A stretch of 64,000 bases of DNA from Cricetomys ansorgei (lineage: Eukaryota; Chordata; Mammalia; Rodentia; Nesomyidae), in the NCBI GenBank assembly GCA_026225945.1, contig JAMJFZ010000879.1, forward strand, positions 1,304,001-1,368,000. The letters are read 5' to 3'. Made by a program: the position numbers and the translations under genes. How positions within the stretch are numbered: the stretch's first letter is position 1; each line of letters opens with the position of its first letter. The notes beneath the pieces were generated by a model. That model ran no database searches and was not told the DNA's origin. It was given only the letters and a program-made list of their open reading frames with translations. Positions 50,051 to 61,690 of the stretch are shown here, one piece after another.

Positions 50051-51939
50051 CAAAAAAAAAGGGAAAAAGAAATAGTATTTGTGTTCTGAACAGACTCTCT
50101 TAGTGAGTAAAAAAAAGAAAAGTCTCAAACCCAAAGAAATAAATATACCGTACGATAAAAATCTCACTGGAAACTAACGGACCACTATCAACTGCCTCTG
50201 TTATTTTAAATACACTTCCCTAATGGTTCCCCTTCTAATCGTGAATGGTGGGCACCAACACTCTGCTTTGGAGGAATGAAATTGTTTCTAATGCATCTAA
50301 AATGCATAGGACTTTCTGGCAGTGCCTTACATACTACCTACCATCTTATATCTGAGATGATTTCGAATCGGTGGACTTTGGAAATACTAGTTAGAATCTA
50401 GTTCGGAGTTACCTAGTCATCAGGATTCCAACCATTGCCAGTTCCCTGGTCTCTGAAAAAGAACCCCCACACACCTGAGTGCTTCCGTTTCGTGGATTTT
50501 GAACAGACACTGCATTTCATTTCTTCCAGTGGGCATGAAGTTTCACAGGGGCAAATATGCCTCAGAACATACTCATGCCCGCCAAAGATATTTAAGATTT
50601 TATTCAACTTGCTTTGTTAAAACTCACATTTTCCTAGGAAGAAGAATAAATCTCATCCATTCTTTTCCATGTGTCTAGAATGTAGCTTGGTTTGTTTTAC
50701 TAGGTATATACTCAATAAATGGCTGATGGATAAAGAATTTTAAAATGGATGGATGCAGGCACCAATGAAAGCCGGCTCATACACTGGAACATCTCTTCTG
50801 GAGGCTGCCATGAACTTGAGGCTTCTCTCCCTGTGCTCCATGCCACATACCAGAGTAGGAGAAGGCCTTCCTGATTTTACTGTCTGGTGAATGCTTCTTT
50901 CTCCTGGGAGAGAAGCAATCACTTCAGGTTGAGGGAGGAGCAATGTCTCTGAGAGTGGCTAGCCTTTATGTCCCAGTGTTTGTTCAGCCAGGAGAGATAG
51001 CGCTTTCTCCTGGGAGCAGATCCATTTGGCCACTGGCTTCTGAGAGGAGGGATAATTGCATGAGTAACATAAGGAATTGTTAAGCACAAACGATCCCTTT
51101 GTTGTAAGCTCCCACTCTGGAGAAGCACAGAGAGCCACCTCCTGCACTAAATGTCACCTCACCACTTAATGGTTCAGGAGATGGATTTTTATTCTAACTT
51201 GAAATAGACTTCAAAGCAGGAAATACCCTTTTAACTTCAGATTAAATGCGGAAAATGTTAAATATATTCAAATTCATCACAAAGTGTCTACAATATCACA
51301 AAAAATACTACTCATAACCAGTGGTAGATAACAGTTCCGGGCAGATCTTGCCTGAATTGACTGCTGTTCTTTCTCTCGCAACCAGCCTAGAGCTAGGTCT
51401 GCAGCCCCCTTCATTAAAGGCATTTAGACATGGAAACCATGTTCAGGTCAAAGAGCTCCTGGGAGACAAAGTGAGGTTTCACAGCCAGACAATCTGAATC
51501 ACAGCTTTCATAGTAAGACAGGAAACCTTCCTAAAGCAAAAAGGTATCAAAGATAAGCAATTCTGGAACACTTGAAAGGCCTTTCAGTGGTCTCTGGGAC
51601 TTAACTCAATTACCTTTCTGTGTCAATGAACAACAATAATAGAAGCAGTGACACCCCCTGACGTAAGTCTCCAGCATACTCAACTCACAGAGCACCCCAT
51701 TTATCCTCAGGCCATGCTTAGAGAGCCCGAGTCCAGGCACCAGAGAATCCCGATTGAAAGCTATTTGAGGGAAACTCAGGAAAACACGTAGGTAGACAAA
51801 AATATGTACTCCAGGGACGCAAACGAACTAACTTGGCCATATCTGAATTGCTCTTGAAGGAGTGACTAGGAGACAGGTAGGTTCGGGCCAGGCTGTGGGA
51901 GGCCACAAACCAGCTTCAGTTAAGTCCTTCAGCTGATGT

Positions 51940-52085
51940 CTAAAACTAGGGGTGAGTCACTGCAGATTTTTAAACAAGAGATGAGGAATGCAAGAATGGC
52001 ATTTTAGCAAAATTAATCTAGCAGATTTTTTTTTAAAAAATAGGAATTAGAAAAGAGACAAACTACATGCAGAGGAGGCAGGAAA
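51940..52085 (-). mobile_element. L2 LINE fragment, minus strand
   Basis: GATTTTTAAACAAGAGATGA, then GCATTTTAGCAAAATTAATC and AGCAGATTTT match the reverse complement of a conserved part of the L2 reading frame in order, with insertions. Confidence 0.5.
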
Positions 52086-52570
52086 TGCCACAGCCCCTTA
52101 GCAATCCCAGATTTAATGTTCACAGTTTCAACTTTTCCCAAGCGATCTCCAAATGTTCTCATTTCTAATTTTTCTGGGGCACAGAGTTATGAGGTCGGTC
52201 TGGGAAAGCAAGCTGTTAGCTCCATGCTTTTTTCCAGAAGTCGTTTATTTTCTCCTAGACAAACGTCCTGGCTTCAGTCTCGCATACTAGGTGATGACAT
52301 AGGCTTCTTCATGCAAGGTACACCCAAGTAAACTGCAACTGCAGGTGCACAAGCAAAGGGTAAACTAAGGGAAAGTTACGAATTGGCCATCCAAACGTTA
52401 AAGCTCCCCACAGGAGTTGTGCGGCAGGGTCAGAGCTTTGCATACCTCCTACCCCTTAGGGAACTGTCAGGAAGAAGGAAGCAGAAAATAGTAGAAAATA
52501 GATACAAACAGACTTTAGAAACAATGAAGGCATCAGTAGCCACCTAGGGATGTAGAATGAGAGAAAATGA

Positions 52571-52668
52571 AATAAAGGTTTCCAACACAAGGAACATGTG
52601 CCTGCCTTAAACAGGAATAATAAAGGTTTACAATACAAGGAACATGCCTCTCTGCCTTAAACAGGAAT
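52571..52668 (+). repeat. Tandem duplication of a 48-50 bp unit
   Basis: Copies begin AATAAAGGTTTCCAACACAA (52571) and AATAAAGGTTTACAATACAA (52619). Both continue AGGAACATG and end GCCTTAAACAGGAATAA. The second has a few substitutions and a small insertion. Confidence 0.93.
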
Positions 52669-54009
52669 AAGAAACTCCAGAGGGCCTAAAGCAAAAGCAA
52701 AGAAGTCTGGGACCACCATGCTAGGCTTTACCTTGGCTAAGCTCTGGATCTTCTCAGACTTCCTCCTGGGAAGCTGGGGATGGTGTACCTCAGTTCTTCT
52801 CCACTGTTCTTTCTAACTTTGCTGTGCTTCAAAATGAAATACTGTCGTTCTGCCTTACTTCAGAAAATGCTCTATGGATCCTGAATGGTTCCCTGAGCAG
52901 GAAACAAACTCCAGGTCTGATTTTGATTAGTACCTGAAAGCCAGGACTGGGGGGAAACTTCAGTGTGCCCAAGTAACGATGCCCTGCTGCTATGCGCTGT
53001 GACTGAGAGAGAAAAAGGAACTGGTGAACTACTTTACTGTTAATTTTTTGTCTTTGTTTTCCAGGAAAAACGTCAGAGAGACAAATGTGCTGTGAATGAT
53101 TAAAGCTCTATAATCACCGGAAAGGTGAGAGAGAAAATAACCCTCCAGGAACGGCTTCCAATCCAGAAATTCACAGTGGCAGAGAGTGGTTATCTGGTGG
53201 CCCCCGGCCTGCTCTGATGGCTCAGCAGCCTCATCTGTATCATTCACCCGGCAGCAGCACCCAGTAGAGGAGCAGTAGGAAAGGAGGAGAAGGTATTTTG
53301 TAGAAACAGTTTTCAGAGGCATCACCTGTGGGAACTTGGTGACGGCAAAGCGCTGTTGCAGCTCTGTGCGGCTGCAAGAAAGGCAGCACTGGAGAAAAGG
53401 GAGCCTTAAATGTTCTTAAGGTTCAGGTGAAAAAATAAATGGGCTAAGAGGCCTTTAGTTTCAGGTTCGATGTTAGGGCGTGGGCCTATGTATCATCTCA
53501 GAAGAGTTACTGGGAATACCTAAAACTTGGTAGCGCATGGCGGATCTTCAAGGTTTTCCTGACTTCAGTGACCTCAGCTGTGGGTGTTTTTTTTTTTTTT
53601 ATTGTATGAATCAGAGCTGGCACCTGATACACACATCAATGTATGAATGCACGTGCATGAACCTGATAATTCTAACGGTCCATAACCAAATTCCGGCACA
53701 TGTATGGCCTATGAAGAGTAGAAGATCTCTCTTTGTCAAACATATGAACAGTCAGGTTGAACTTGTTAATGCAATGCTGAATGCCAGTAAGCCAAAGCAT
53801 TTTAATGAGTGTGAGGTCAGTTCATACCTCGGTAGCATAAAGGACTTTGAAACAAACTATCATTTTATTGAATCTTTACTCCTGATAATCCATTTTCTGA
53901 ATGGCAAAAACTCAGACTCCAAACGTGTGAGCAACTTAAGCCACAGTTAAGGCAGTTGGCTTAGCTGACTCTGAGCTTTAGCTGCTTTAAGCCTCAGGGT
54001 TCCCCAAGG

Positions 54010-54155
54010 CAGATGTTATTGTTATGCCACCTCTACAGATAAGAAACTGAGTCCCAGAGAGTTTTAGGAAAATGGACCACATCCTTAAGTTAAATCATTC
54101 AGCCAAGATGTGAGCTAATCCTACCGTGACTGCTTGGACTAAGGTCCCAGAGGGA
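54010..54155 (-). mobile_element. MIR, minus strand
   Basis: GATGTTATTGTTATGCCACC, then TCTACAGATAAGAAACTGAG, TCCCAGAGAGTTTTAGG and CCAAGATGTGAGCTAATCCT: reverse-complement MIR. Confidence 0.72.
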
Positions 54156-54231
54156 ACTCCCTAGCAGAGGGAATGTAGCCTTAGATAGATGGTTCAGACT
54201 CCAGCACTTTTCTGAGAGACACGGTGATCAA

Positions 54232-54242
54232 CCCCCCCCCCC

Positions 54243-54289
<47 letters not shown>
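54232..54289 (+). repeat. C13 joined to (GT)22
   Basis: Thirteen C followed directly by 45 bases of perfect GT repeat, then a GCATGCACATGCGCACGC alternating stretch. Confidence 0.97.
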
Positions 54290-54290
<1 letters not shown>

Positions 54291-55589
54291 ATGCACATGC
54301 GCACGCACTCACCCTCTGACTCTGACTCATCACAACAGCCCCTCCAATGCCATCCTAGCATATGAACAACAGTGGCCAGCTCTGGATTTCTCCTGGATCT
54401 ACATTATATTAGAGAAAGCCAGTGAGGATTTTATAATAATCCATCCATTCCTCCCCAAAAGAAGCAAGTTCAAACATACTATTTTTTGACCTTCGGTTTT
54501 CTGAATGAGTATCCTGGTCTGACCTTTGGTGAGGTCAACAGGAAGACAGCTCTGTTTACTAACAGTTAATAATGACCTAATGAACAGCTGTATTTTTTTT
54601 GTGAAGTAAAACTGATACAGAGACACTCATAACGGCCCTAGTTTTAAAATTATTTTTGCACAATGTGCTGTTCTGTCACTATTTTAAAAATTCACAGAAT
54701 ACAGTCTTATGACAGCACCACATAACTCCTGAAAGAAAGATGTACATTTATGGATGTAGGGCTAATTTTAAAATAGGGATGAGCCAGGACTGCCTCTTTC
54801 TGCTTGCTCCAGATACCTGAAATATATATACATCAAAACCATCTGTAACCAGAAACGGGGCCACTGCTAGGGGCGGTATTATTCTTAGAGTGACAAAAAT
54901 TGGAGCTATCCATAAACTATTTTATGTGATTTCAATAAAAAAATACTAATGTGTGCACTGCTGGAAGATATGATGAGGTGACAGTCATTCTGGGAAAGGA
55001 GAGAAGGAAACTGTCACGTGAAAGAAAAAGTCAAAATGTATGTTGCTATGTCCCCGGCTCCATTCCACACATTAACTGAAACCAAACTGTGCCACATAAT
55101 TTAATAGTGTGGCAAGTACAAACTTCAGCAATGATGACGATGTGGTTTACAAAATCCTGAAGAACTCATATTAATTGCACCATAGAAAACCCATTAATAG
55201 AGACCACTGATAGCCAGTAATTCTAAGCCTTTACCACAAGCTCTGGCTCATACCAATACCCACCCTTTTCTGCCTGGATCTTTTCATCCAAAGAAGGAGG
55301 GACAGGGCTAATGTGATCCCTGTGGTCCTCCCAGGGTTATTCTTCACCCAGTTAAAAAATAAAAAAAAAGTGATCATCTGAAATTTATGTATAAATAAAA
55401 GTCGTGTGAGTCCAACCACATCCAGTGTGCAAAGGGCTCTCACAGGATTACTATAGCAGAAGAGTCTGGTGAGGTGTATGTTTTACAAGATGATTAATGA
55501 TCCCCTGCTGATTCTGTGAAGTTAAATATTCACTGGGTTTGCATGAAGTACCCACATCAGCAACGAACACCTTTCAACTAGTCTGCTGT

Positions 55590-55643
55590 TAGAAAGAAAG
55601 AGAGGGCAGGAGGGAGGAAGGCAGAAGAGGAGGGAGGGAGATA
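55590..55643 (+). repeat. Purine-rich (GA/GGA) tract
   Basis: About 54 bases of mostly G and A, with GAAA, GAGG and GGAGG words, adjacent to the tandem repeat at 55695. Confidence 0.88.
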
Positions 55644-55694
55644 TGGGGCATGCATTTCATTTTTGGAAGTCAGCATACCATTCTTGAGTTTGGA

Positions 55695-55900
55695 ATATTC
55701 AGAGTGTATCTATCTTTTCATAATTTTAATTTCAGACCAACACAAATCTTTAAATTTTAACTCATGACAAATGCAAATGTTTTGTATATTCAGAGTGTAT
55801 CTATTCTTTTACAGAATTTTAATTTCAGACAAATGTAAATGTTCTGCATATTCAGAGTGGATCAATTCTTTTACAGAATTTACATTTCAGACAAACGTTC
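55695..55900 (+). repeat. Diverged tandem triplication, ~62 bp unit
   Basis: Three head-to-tail copies start ATATTCAGAGTG at 55695, 55786 and 55848. Each continues GTATCTATTCTTTT or close, then AATTT and ATTTCAGACAAA. Copy 1 (91 bp) carries about 29 extra bases near its end; copy 2 is 62 bp; copy 3 is about 53 bp and ends near TTTCAGACAAACG. I do not recognise the unit as a known repeat. Confidence 0.92.
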
Positions 55901-56071
55901 CTTAGGATATGTGTAGATGAAGCACCCAAGTAGGTAATAAGAGAGCAGGTTATGGAAACATACAGGAAATGAGCACAGGAAATCAGACCCGCCAGCATCA
56001 AATGAAAACCTCAATCTCTGTTGAAATTTAAAATAACAGCACAGAATCCGAGGGCTTCTTTCTCCTTCATT

Positions 56072-56094
56072 TAAAAAAAAAAAAAAAAAAAAAG
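56072..56094 (+). repeat. Poly(A) tract
   Basis: Run of about 21 A with no recognisable SINE body before it. Confidence 0.95.
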
Positions 56095-56741
56095 TTACAA
56101 TTTCATTAATTATTTGGACACACTTCTGGCCTCCAAAATATATCCAATCAGTCTTGCTAGGTGCTGTAATATGACAGAATACCATATATGTTTTTCTTGG
56201 GATCTAATTTCAATATTTAAAGGAACTAAACAGATTGCTTTCGTGTTGCTATGGGAACATTTGTCAGATAGCAAGGCACTGGGAGTGACTATCTGCTGCC
56301 AAATGGGAACAGATTCATTAGTTCTAGAAGACAGGCAATCCCAAGAACCATTTATATTCTGACAGTCGGAAAAAAATGTTCAGTTGATAATTAGAATTTT
56401 ACACATCTTTGAGAAAATATCTTTTCACAAAGGTGAACCATGTAGTTCCCACACTGTTAGTAAAGGACCCTGCAAAAAGTCTGCACACTGGAATTGCAAA
56501 TTTCTAAAGCTCACAGGAAAAGGAACAGATGGAGACAGTATGTGAGAGAGCACTGATTTGTTCCCAAAAGCACAGAGAAGGCTAGGGCCTCCACCAGCAC
56601 CCCACAATACACATTTTTCTGAATCAGTTATGCTTATATTTTTATCCAAAGGCAAACATTTATAATGATTTGGCTATGCATGTACTGTGTACAAAAGATT
56701 CTATTGTAATGGTTATGTTTTCTTCTTTAAAACAAGAAAAA

Positions 56742-56926
56742 GGCCGGGCAGTGGTGGCACACGCTTTTAATCCCAGCACTCGGGAGGCAGAGACAGGCGG
56801 ATCTCTGTGAGTTTGAGCCAGTCTGGTCTACAGAGTGAGTTCCAGGACAGCCAGAGTTACAACAGAGAAACCTTGTCTTGAAAAACTGAGAAAGGAAGGA
56901 AGGAAGGGAAGGAGGGAGGGAGGAAA
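56742..56926 (+). mobile_element. B1 SINE, plus strand, with (GGAA)n/(GGAG)n tail
   Basis: GGCCGGGCAGTGGTGGCACA, then CCCAGCACTCGGGAGGCAGA, GATCTCTGTGAGTTTGAGCC and GTCTACAGAGTGAGTTCCAG. Probably the best preserved B1 in the window. The GAAGG-type microsatellite (56891-56926) has grown from its A-rich tail. Confidence 0.95.
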
Positions 56927-59900
56927 TACTAGTTAGCTAGAGAAGTGACATCATTTTTAAACCATTGTCTAACCCTTAAAATTGAATTTCTTCATCTGAT
57001 GCCCTCCTACAAGACCTCCACGAATAGGCACAGATTATTACAATTGACATCCCAGGGCATTAAAATTCCTCACTAATAAATTTGTTGGCCCTTTCCCTTT
57101 AAAAAATTTCACTTACCTTCCACTGGTTACTTTAGAGCGGATGTTCTTTGTTGTCAATCCGCATTCACTACTACACTCTCCCTGCAATGTAGGAGTTTGA
57201 AGCCCAGGAGCCCTGTTTCTTAGATATCTTTGCCCTCAAGGTTCTGGGTAAGTCTTGGATTCTCTGCCAGGAAATGCACTCATAGAGATGTTTGAAAGCA
57301 AAGGGAAAGAACTACACTGCTGCTGTCTGTGGCTTTGGTAACTAACTTTTAGTGACTGGCAATTCCGTGTTCCAAAGAAGTCCCCGGTTTATGGGCTTCA
57401 GAGAGGCTAGAGCTTGGGGAGGAGTTCTTGTAACAGATTCTGGAAGAGTTCCTGTCATCTTTAGTACCAGTACTTCACACTGGACTCAATCCCTAACACT
57501 AGTCATCAGAATCCACAGGAACAAAAGCTCTCCTTCCTACTTTCTACCGCGTTTTGAAGGTAATTCATTGACTGTTTATTTCTACATTCTTTAATTACTC
57601 GTATTCCTATGATGTGTCCTGATTCCTCTGTTCCCCCACAAAGGACTAATGTTCTGAATCTCCCAAATTCCAAGAGGTGTACTGGCCACCAGGTCAAGGT
57701 TAATGTTTTCAGTGAGACCACACAAAGGAATAAAGCAAGGCTGTGTGTGGTCGCCTGGATTGTTAGGCAGAAGCCTTAATGAAGATCAATATTTTGGCCA
57801 CACATTTTTTTAGGGTATAAAGGGTGATCATTTACACACAGTGTCCATTCTCTCATTCCTGCCCCTCTCCTTTTCCCCCTGCACTTATTTTGGTCATTTT
57901 CTTCTGCTTTCTGGCTTGTCTCTGGGTCAGTAACAAGACAACTTAAAGGTGTAAAAATAGGAACAGCATGTATTATATACTGTTTTTAAGTCTACTTTAT
58001 GGAACCAGAACATAGTTTCCCATTAGTTGCAACCCAGCTACTCAGCCTCATGGAAAGAGGCTCAGCTGCTAGTTACTTAACCTAAATCAATAGATTTCTC
58101 TCGTAACGTCAGGTGAAGGTGGGAGACGAAGAATTTCAGCATTTGTAAGTCCACTTCTAGAACTGCGTCCCTTCTGCGCATGTCCACTGGAACATATTCA
58201 ATACAACTGAAAGAAAATATTGCTGAAACTATTTATACCTTCATCTAATTTGCGTTTAATAAATACGCAAGTTTCCATTTCTTAAAATGAAATTAACTAA
58301 AAGTGATTGATGTAGAAACTTATTCTATCTGAAGTTGCTACAATTTAATGTTCTAATGACTGGTAGTAACTCGATAGTCATTTGAAGTCTCGGTTTACTC
58401 ATCCATCCAGTACAAAATTCCCTGATAAATGATTCAGGCAACAGTCACCTGTTCTGTGGAACTTGCAATTAAACAAAACAACAACAAAGTCAACAAGAGC
58501 AAAGCAGCTTATGCTGCATGACTCCTGAGATTAGGGAACGTTTTCCCATCTGCATGCCATGTGAACAAGATGGGCGCAGGAGAGAAAAATAAGAAGGGTG
58601 GGTGGAAGGCAAACAACTCACACTTCCCTTGTCATAAGACGTCTTCCAGACAACACAGAATAAAGTAAAGCCATTAAAAATGTAGAAGAATGATTCTGAA
58701 TGCAAACTGCAAGATATCTGCTTTGTCACTGTACTCCCTAGACAGTCTTCCAGCCACGAGAACACGAGTTGCAAGTCAATCTGTGAGTGTAAACGTGTCT
58801 CCTTATTCTTTTCTCAAATCAAGTATAACACTGTAAGCCGTCTTCCTTTGTTGTTTCACTAAAGACAAAAACGTAACAGGTATTTATCAACAAAACACTA
58901 GCCATATGCCTATACGAGTGCAGAACAGTTCTGCCATCAGTCAGTGGACATTTCTACATAAATAAAAGGAATGCAGCCAATAGCATTACGGGAATACATG
59001 CAAATTCACATCAGGTTCGACAGGCAGGAGACTCGGGACAGAGATACATATTTAAAATTGCATAGGAACGCTAGAAATAAGTTATCTGTTAAATAGACTC
59101 TTCTTTGGGTAATGAAAACAAAGGCAGAAGTATGACCCTGTGATTGAATGAACGAAGGCTAAAGATGGCAGACTTTCTAAAATTGTGAAGTAAACTTTCT
59201 ATTCATAGTAGAGCACAACACAAGCATACAGAAGCTGGAAGACTCACACCTAGCACATTTCAAGAAGCTGAACTTGAGTTTGCATACACATTCCAATCCA
59301 AGTTGAAAGTATTTTAGTGTTAGTCACATGCAATAAGGGTTTATATGCCTTAACCAAATACCGCTAGGCAAGGGAATTCTTGCTAAGGCAAGCAAAACCA
59401 ATTTATCCCCTTTGTGACGCTGGGAGGCTAATCAGCCAATACTTTTCACTTCAATCAAATGTTAGCTTCCTTCTTAAGTGCACAGTGCCTTCTTGTCCTA
59501 TGTGTCTATGTGTCTTGACACATCTTGGTACCGAAGCCACGTAGATTGCCCTGCTGGAGCCCTGGGCAGCTCCTTCGACCTAACGTAGAAAATTTTCATT
59601 GTGCAAAATTTAGTTTCAGTACAGACATTCAATGTTTATTCATTTAGAGGATTCCGTTTGACTCCTAGGAGTATGTTTTACCTGAAATCCCTCCTTCCCA
59701 AAAAGAAGTTTTGAAGAAGGGAAAACAGAAAAAGTAGGGAAAAAAATACAAATATTCTGAATTTAGTTCTTACTGCCAAGGACAAGTATACAAGTATACA
59801 AGACTTCCCTGACGCATTGACTTTCCCTTGTGTTGGTTATTTCTGTGAATGCATCCTCTGTTACTTTACATTTTATAAGTATCACTACCATCTATGGAAC

Positions 59901-60038
59901 CTATTAACAAAACATAATCCAAAATTTAAAAGATGGGGCAAAATATTTTACCTCTCAGAATCCAAAGCCAACAACAACATATACACATTTATTAGGTGCT
60001 TTTCACATTGTGTACTTTCTTAAAGTGCATTAAATGTA

Positions 60039-60056
60039 TTTTTTTTTTTTTTTTTT
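60039..60056 (+). repeat. Poly(T) tract
   Basis: Eighteen T; no SINE body seen on either side. Confidence 0.93.
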
Positions 60057-60364
60057 ACATTTTAGAGTACAGTAGGACATCTGACATCTGTCTATATTGC
60101 CTCCAGGTGAAAACAATAATAGTTTTACCTTATCCTGTGATGTCAACAAGAGCTAGAACACTGGAAAACACTGAGGCAATTTTAAACATGGAAATAAATA
60201 GCACACAGCGAGTCTCTTAGTATTCCTTGCCCTCTCTTTCAAATTCCACTGGCAACTGAACATTTTGACCTCAATTCAGGAGAAAAGTAGGTGAGCACTG
60301 ATTTGCCTTAAGTCAAATAAATATTTATGTCATCAATTGAAGGAAGTGGGGCAACATATATAAG

Positions 60365-60499
60365 TGTGTGTATGTATTATGTATATATGTGTGTGTGTGT
60401 GTGTGTGTGTATGTTTGTGTGTATGTATATATACGTATGTGTACGTATGTGTATATGTATATGTGTGTATATATGTGTGTATATATGTGTGTATGTATG

Positions 60500-60532
<33 letters not shown>

Positions 60533-60554
60533 GTATGTATATATACGTATGTGT

Positions 60555-60602
<48 letters not shown>
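60365..60602 (+). repeat. Long TG/TA alternating microsatellite (238 bp)
   Basis: TG, TATG and TA units of several lengths. They include a short pure TA run near 60505 and a pure TG run of 41 bases at 60560-60600. Open frames of Cys/Val/Tyr or His/Thr on both strands are artefacts of this repeat. Confidence 0.97.
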
Positions 60603-60603
<1 letters not shown>

Positions 60604-60877
60604 AGAGATGCTGTGGCAGGCTGTGCAGCTGGCCATTATTGAAGCAGAGTGAGGAGCCACAGTCTTCAAGAATAATGGAGATGTGGATGCCCACATTTCT
60701 GCAGAGGCTCTTGGTTCAGGTGCCTTAAGAACAAATCATTTCTGGAGGCAGACGGAACAGCATGTCCTTTTGTGTAAATCACAGCAGCATGGTTGGCCAG
60801 CAACATTTTCAGCTGCAGAGCTCTAGCGCATAGCTCAAAGACAGTCAACATTTCAATCATTACCATCTGAATGAGTA

Positions 60878-61690
60878 CTTACCAAGTTCTAGCCATTGTT
60901 CTAAATGCTTCAAGTAGGGCAATAGGGATGGAAAATGAAACAAAATAAACCTCTTACCATCCTTGGGCTTTCATTCTAATAAAGAAGGCAGACAATGAAT
61001 AAGTTAAAACTTGAGTTACAAAGTGCATAATTGGTGGTAAATATACAATGGGAACATACAAACTATGAGTTCTCATTCACAAGAATCTGAGAAGTCACGC
61101 GGTTGGAGAAGAGGGGATAAAAGTTCTATACAGAACAACGCTGATGGGTAGAGACTGGGATGAAGAAAGGAGCTAAAATAGATGGGAGGGATGGACGTGG
61201 GTCAGCACAGGAGAGTATTCAAACTCTGGGCACACATTAAGAAGGTTCCCATAAACGCTTTTGTACAGATTTGATATAGCACGTGAGAATCAGAAGGATG
61301 TCAAGACTGTAACTATCATGTCTGTGACAGAAAGTCAGCAGACTGACCGGACTAATAATGGAAGGGGTCGTGAGCACACGTGAACAATCTGAGATGTCTC
61401 TTAAATAAATGGTCGTGAGCACCAAGTTTGTAGACGTTAAGACTTAAATGGAAGGACCAGGTTGGAGATGAAGATGTGTACAAAGCAACTGGCAGAAAAC
61501 TAGATAATCAATGTAGTGACCAGAGGGAGCAGGCACAGGCTTAGGTAGAGAAGTCTGAAGAAATCTAAAGACTCTACCCTGGGACGCTAGAGGAGGAAGA
61601 ACTATCAAGAGACTAATGAAGATGGATCTAGAGGGATGGATGAGTGTTGCACACTAAAAACCAAGTGGGGAAAGAACTACAAGGAAGAAG
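60878..61690 (-). mobile_element. Extended L2 LINE remnant, minus strand
   Basis: It begins GAGTACTTACCAAGTTCTAG then CCATTGTTCTAAATGCTTCA and CTTTCATTCTAATAAAGAAG, the reverse complement of the L2 3' end. Further on, GTAGACGTTAAGACTTAAAT and GGTTGGAGATGAAGATGTG, and later ACCAAGTGGGGAAAGAACTA, align in order with the reverse-transcriptase part of the reading frame. Internal deletions have shortened it. No frame is intact. Confidence 0.5.

Noticed and set aside
53537..53950. 137-codon plus-strand open frame
   Set aside because: No family resemblance, an in-frame poly(T) tract gives a run of Phe, and the region lies antisense within intron 2. It is consistent with chance in AT-moderate sequence.
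60327..60728. Open frames of 78-133 codons on both strands
   Set aside because: They are translations of the TG/TA microsatellite (Cys/Val/Tyr or His/Thr runs) and have no protein character.
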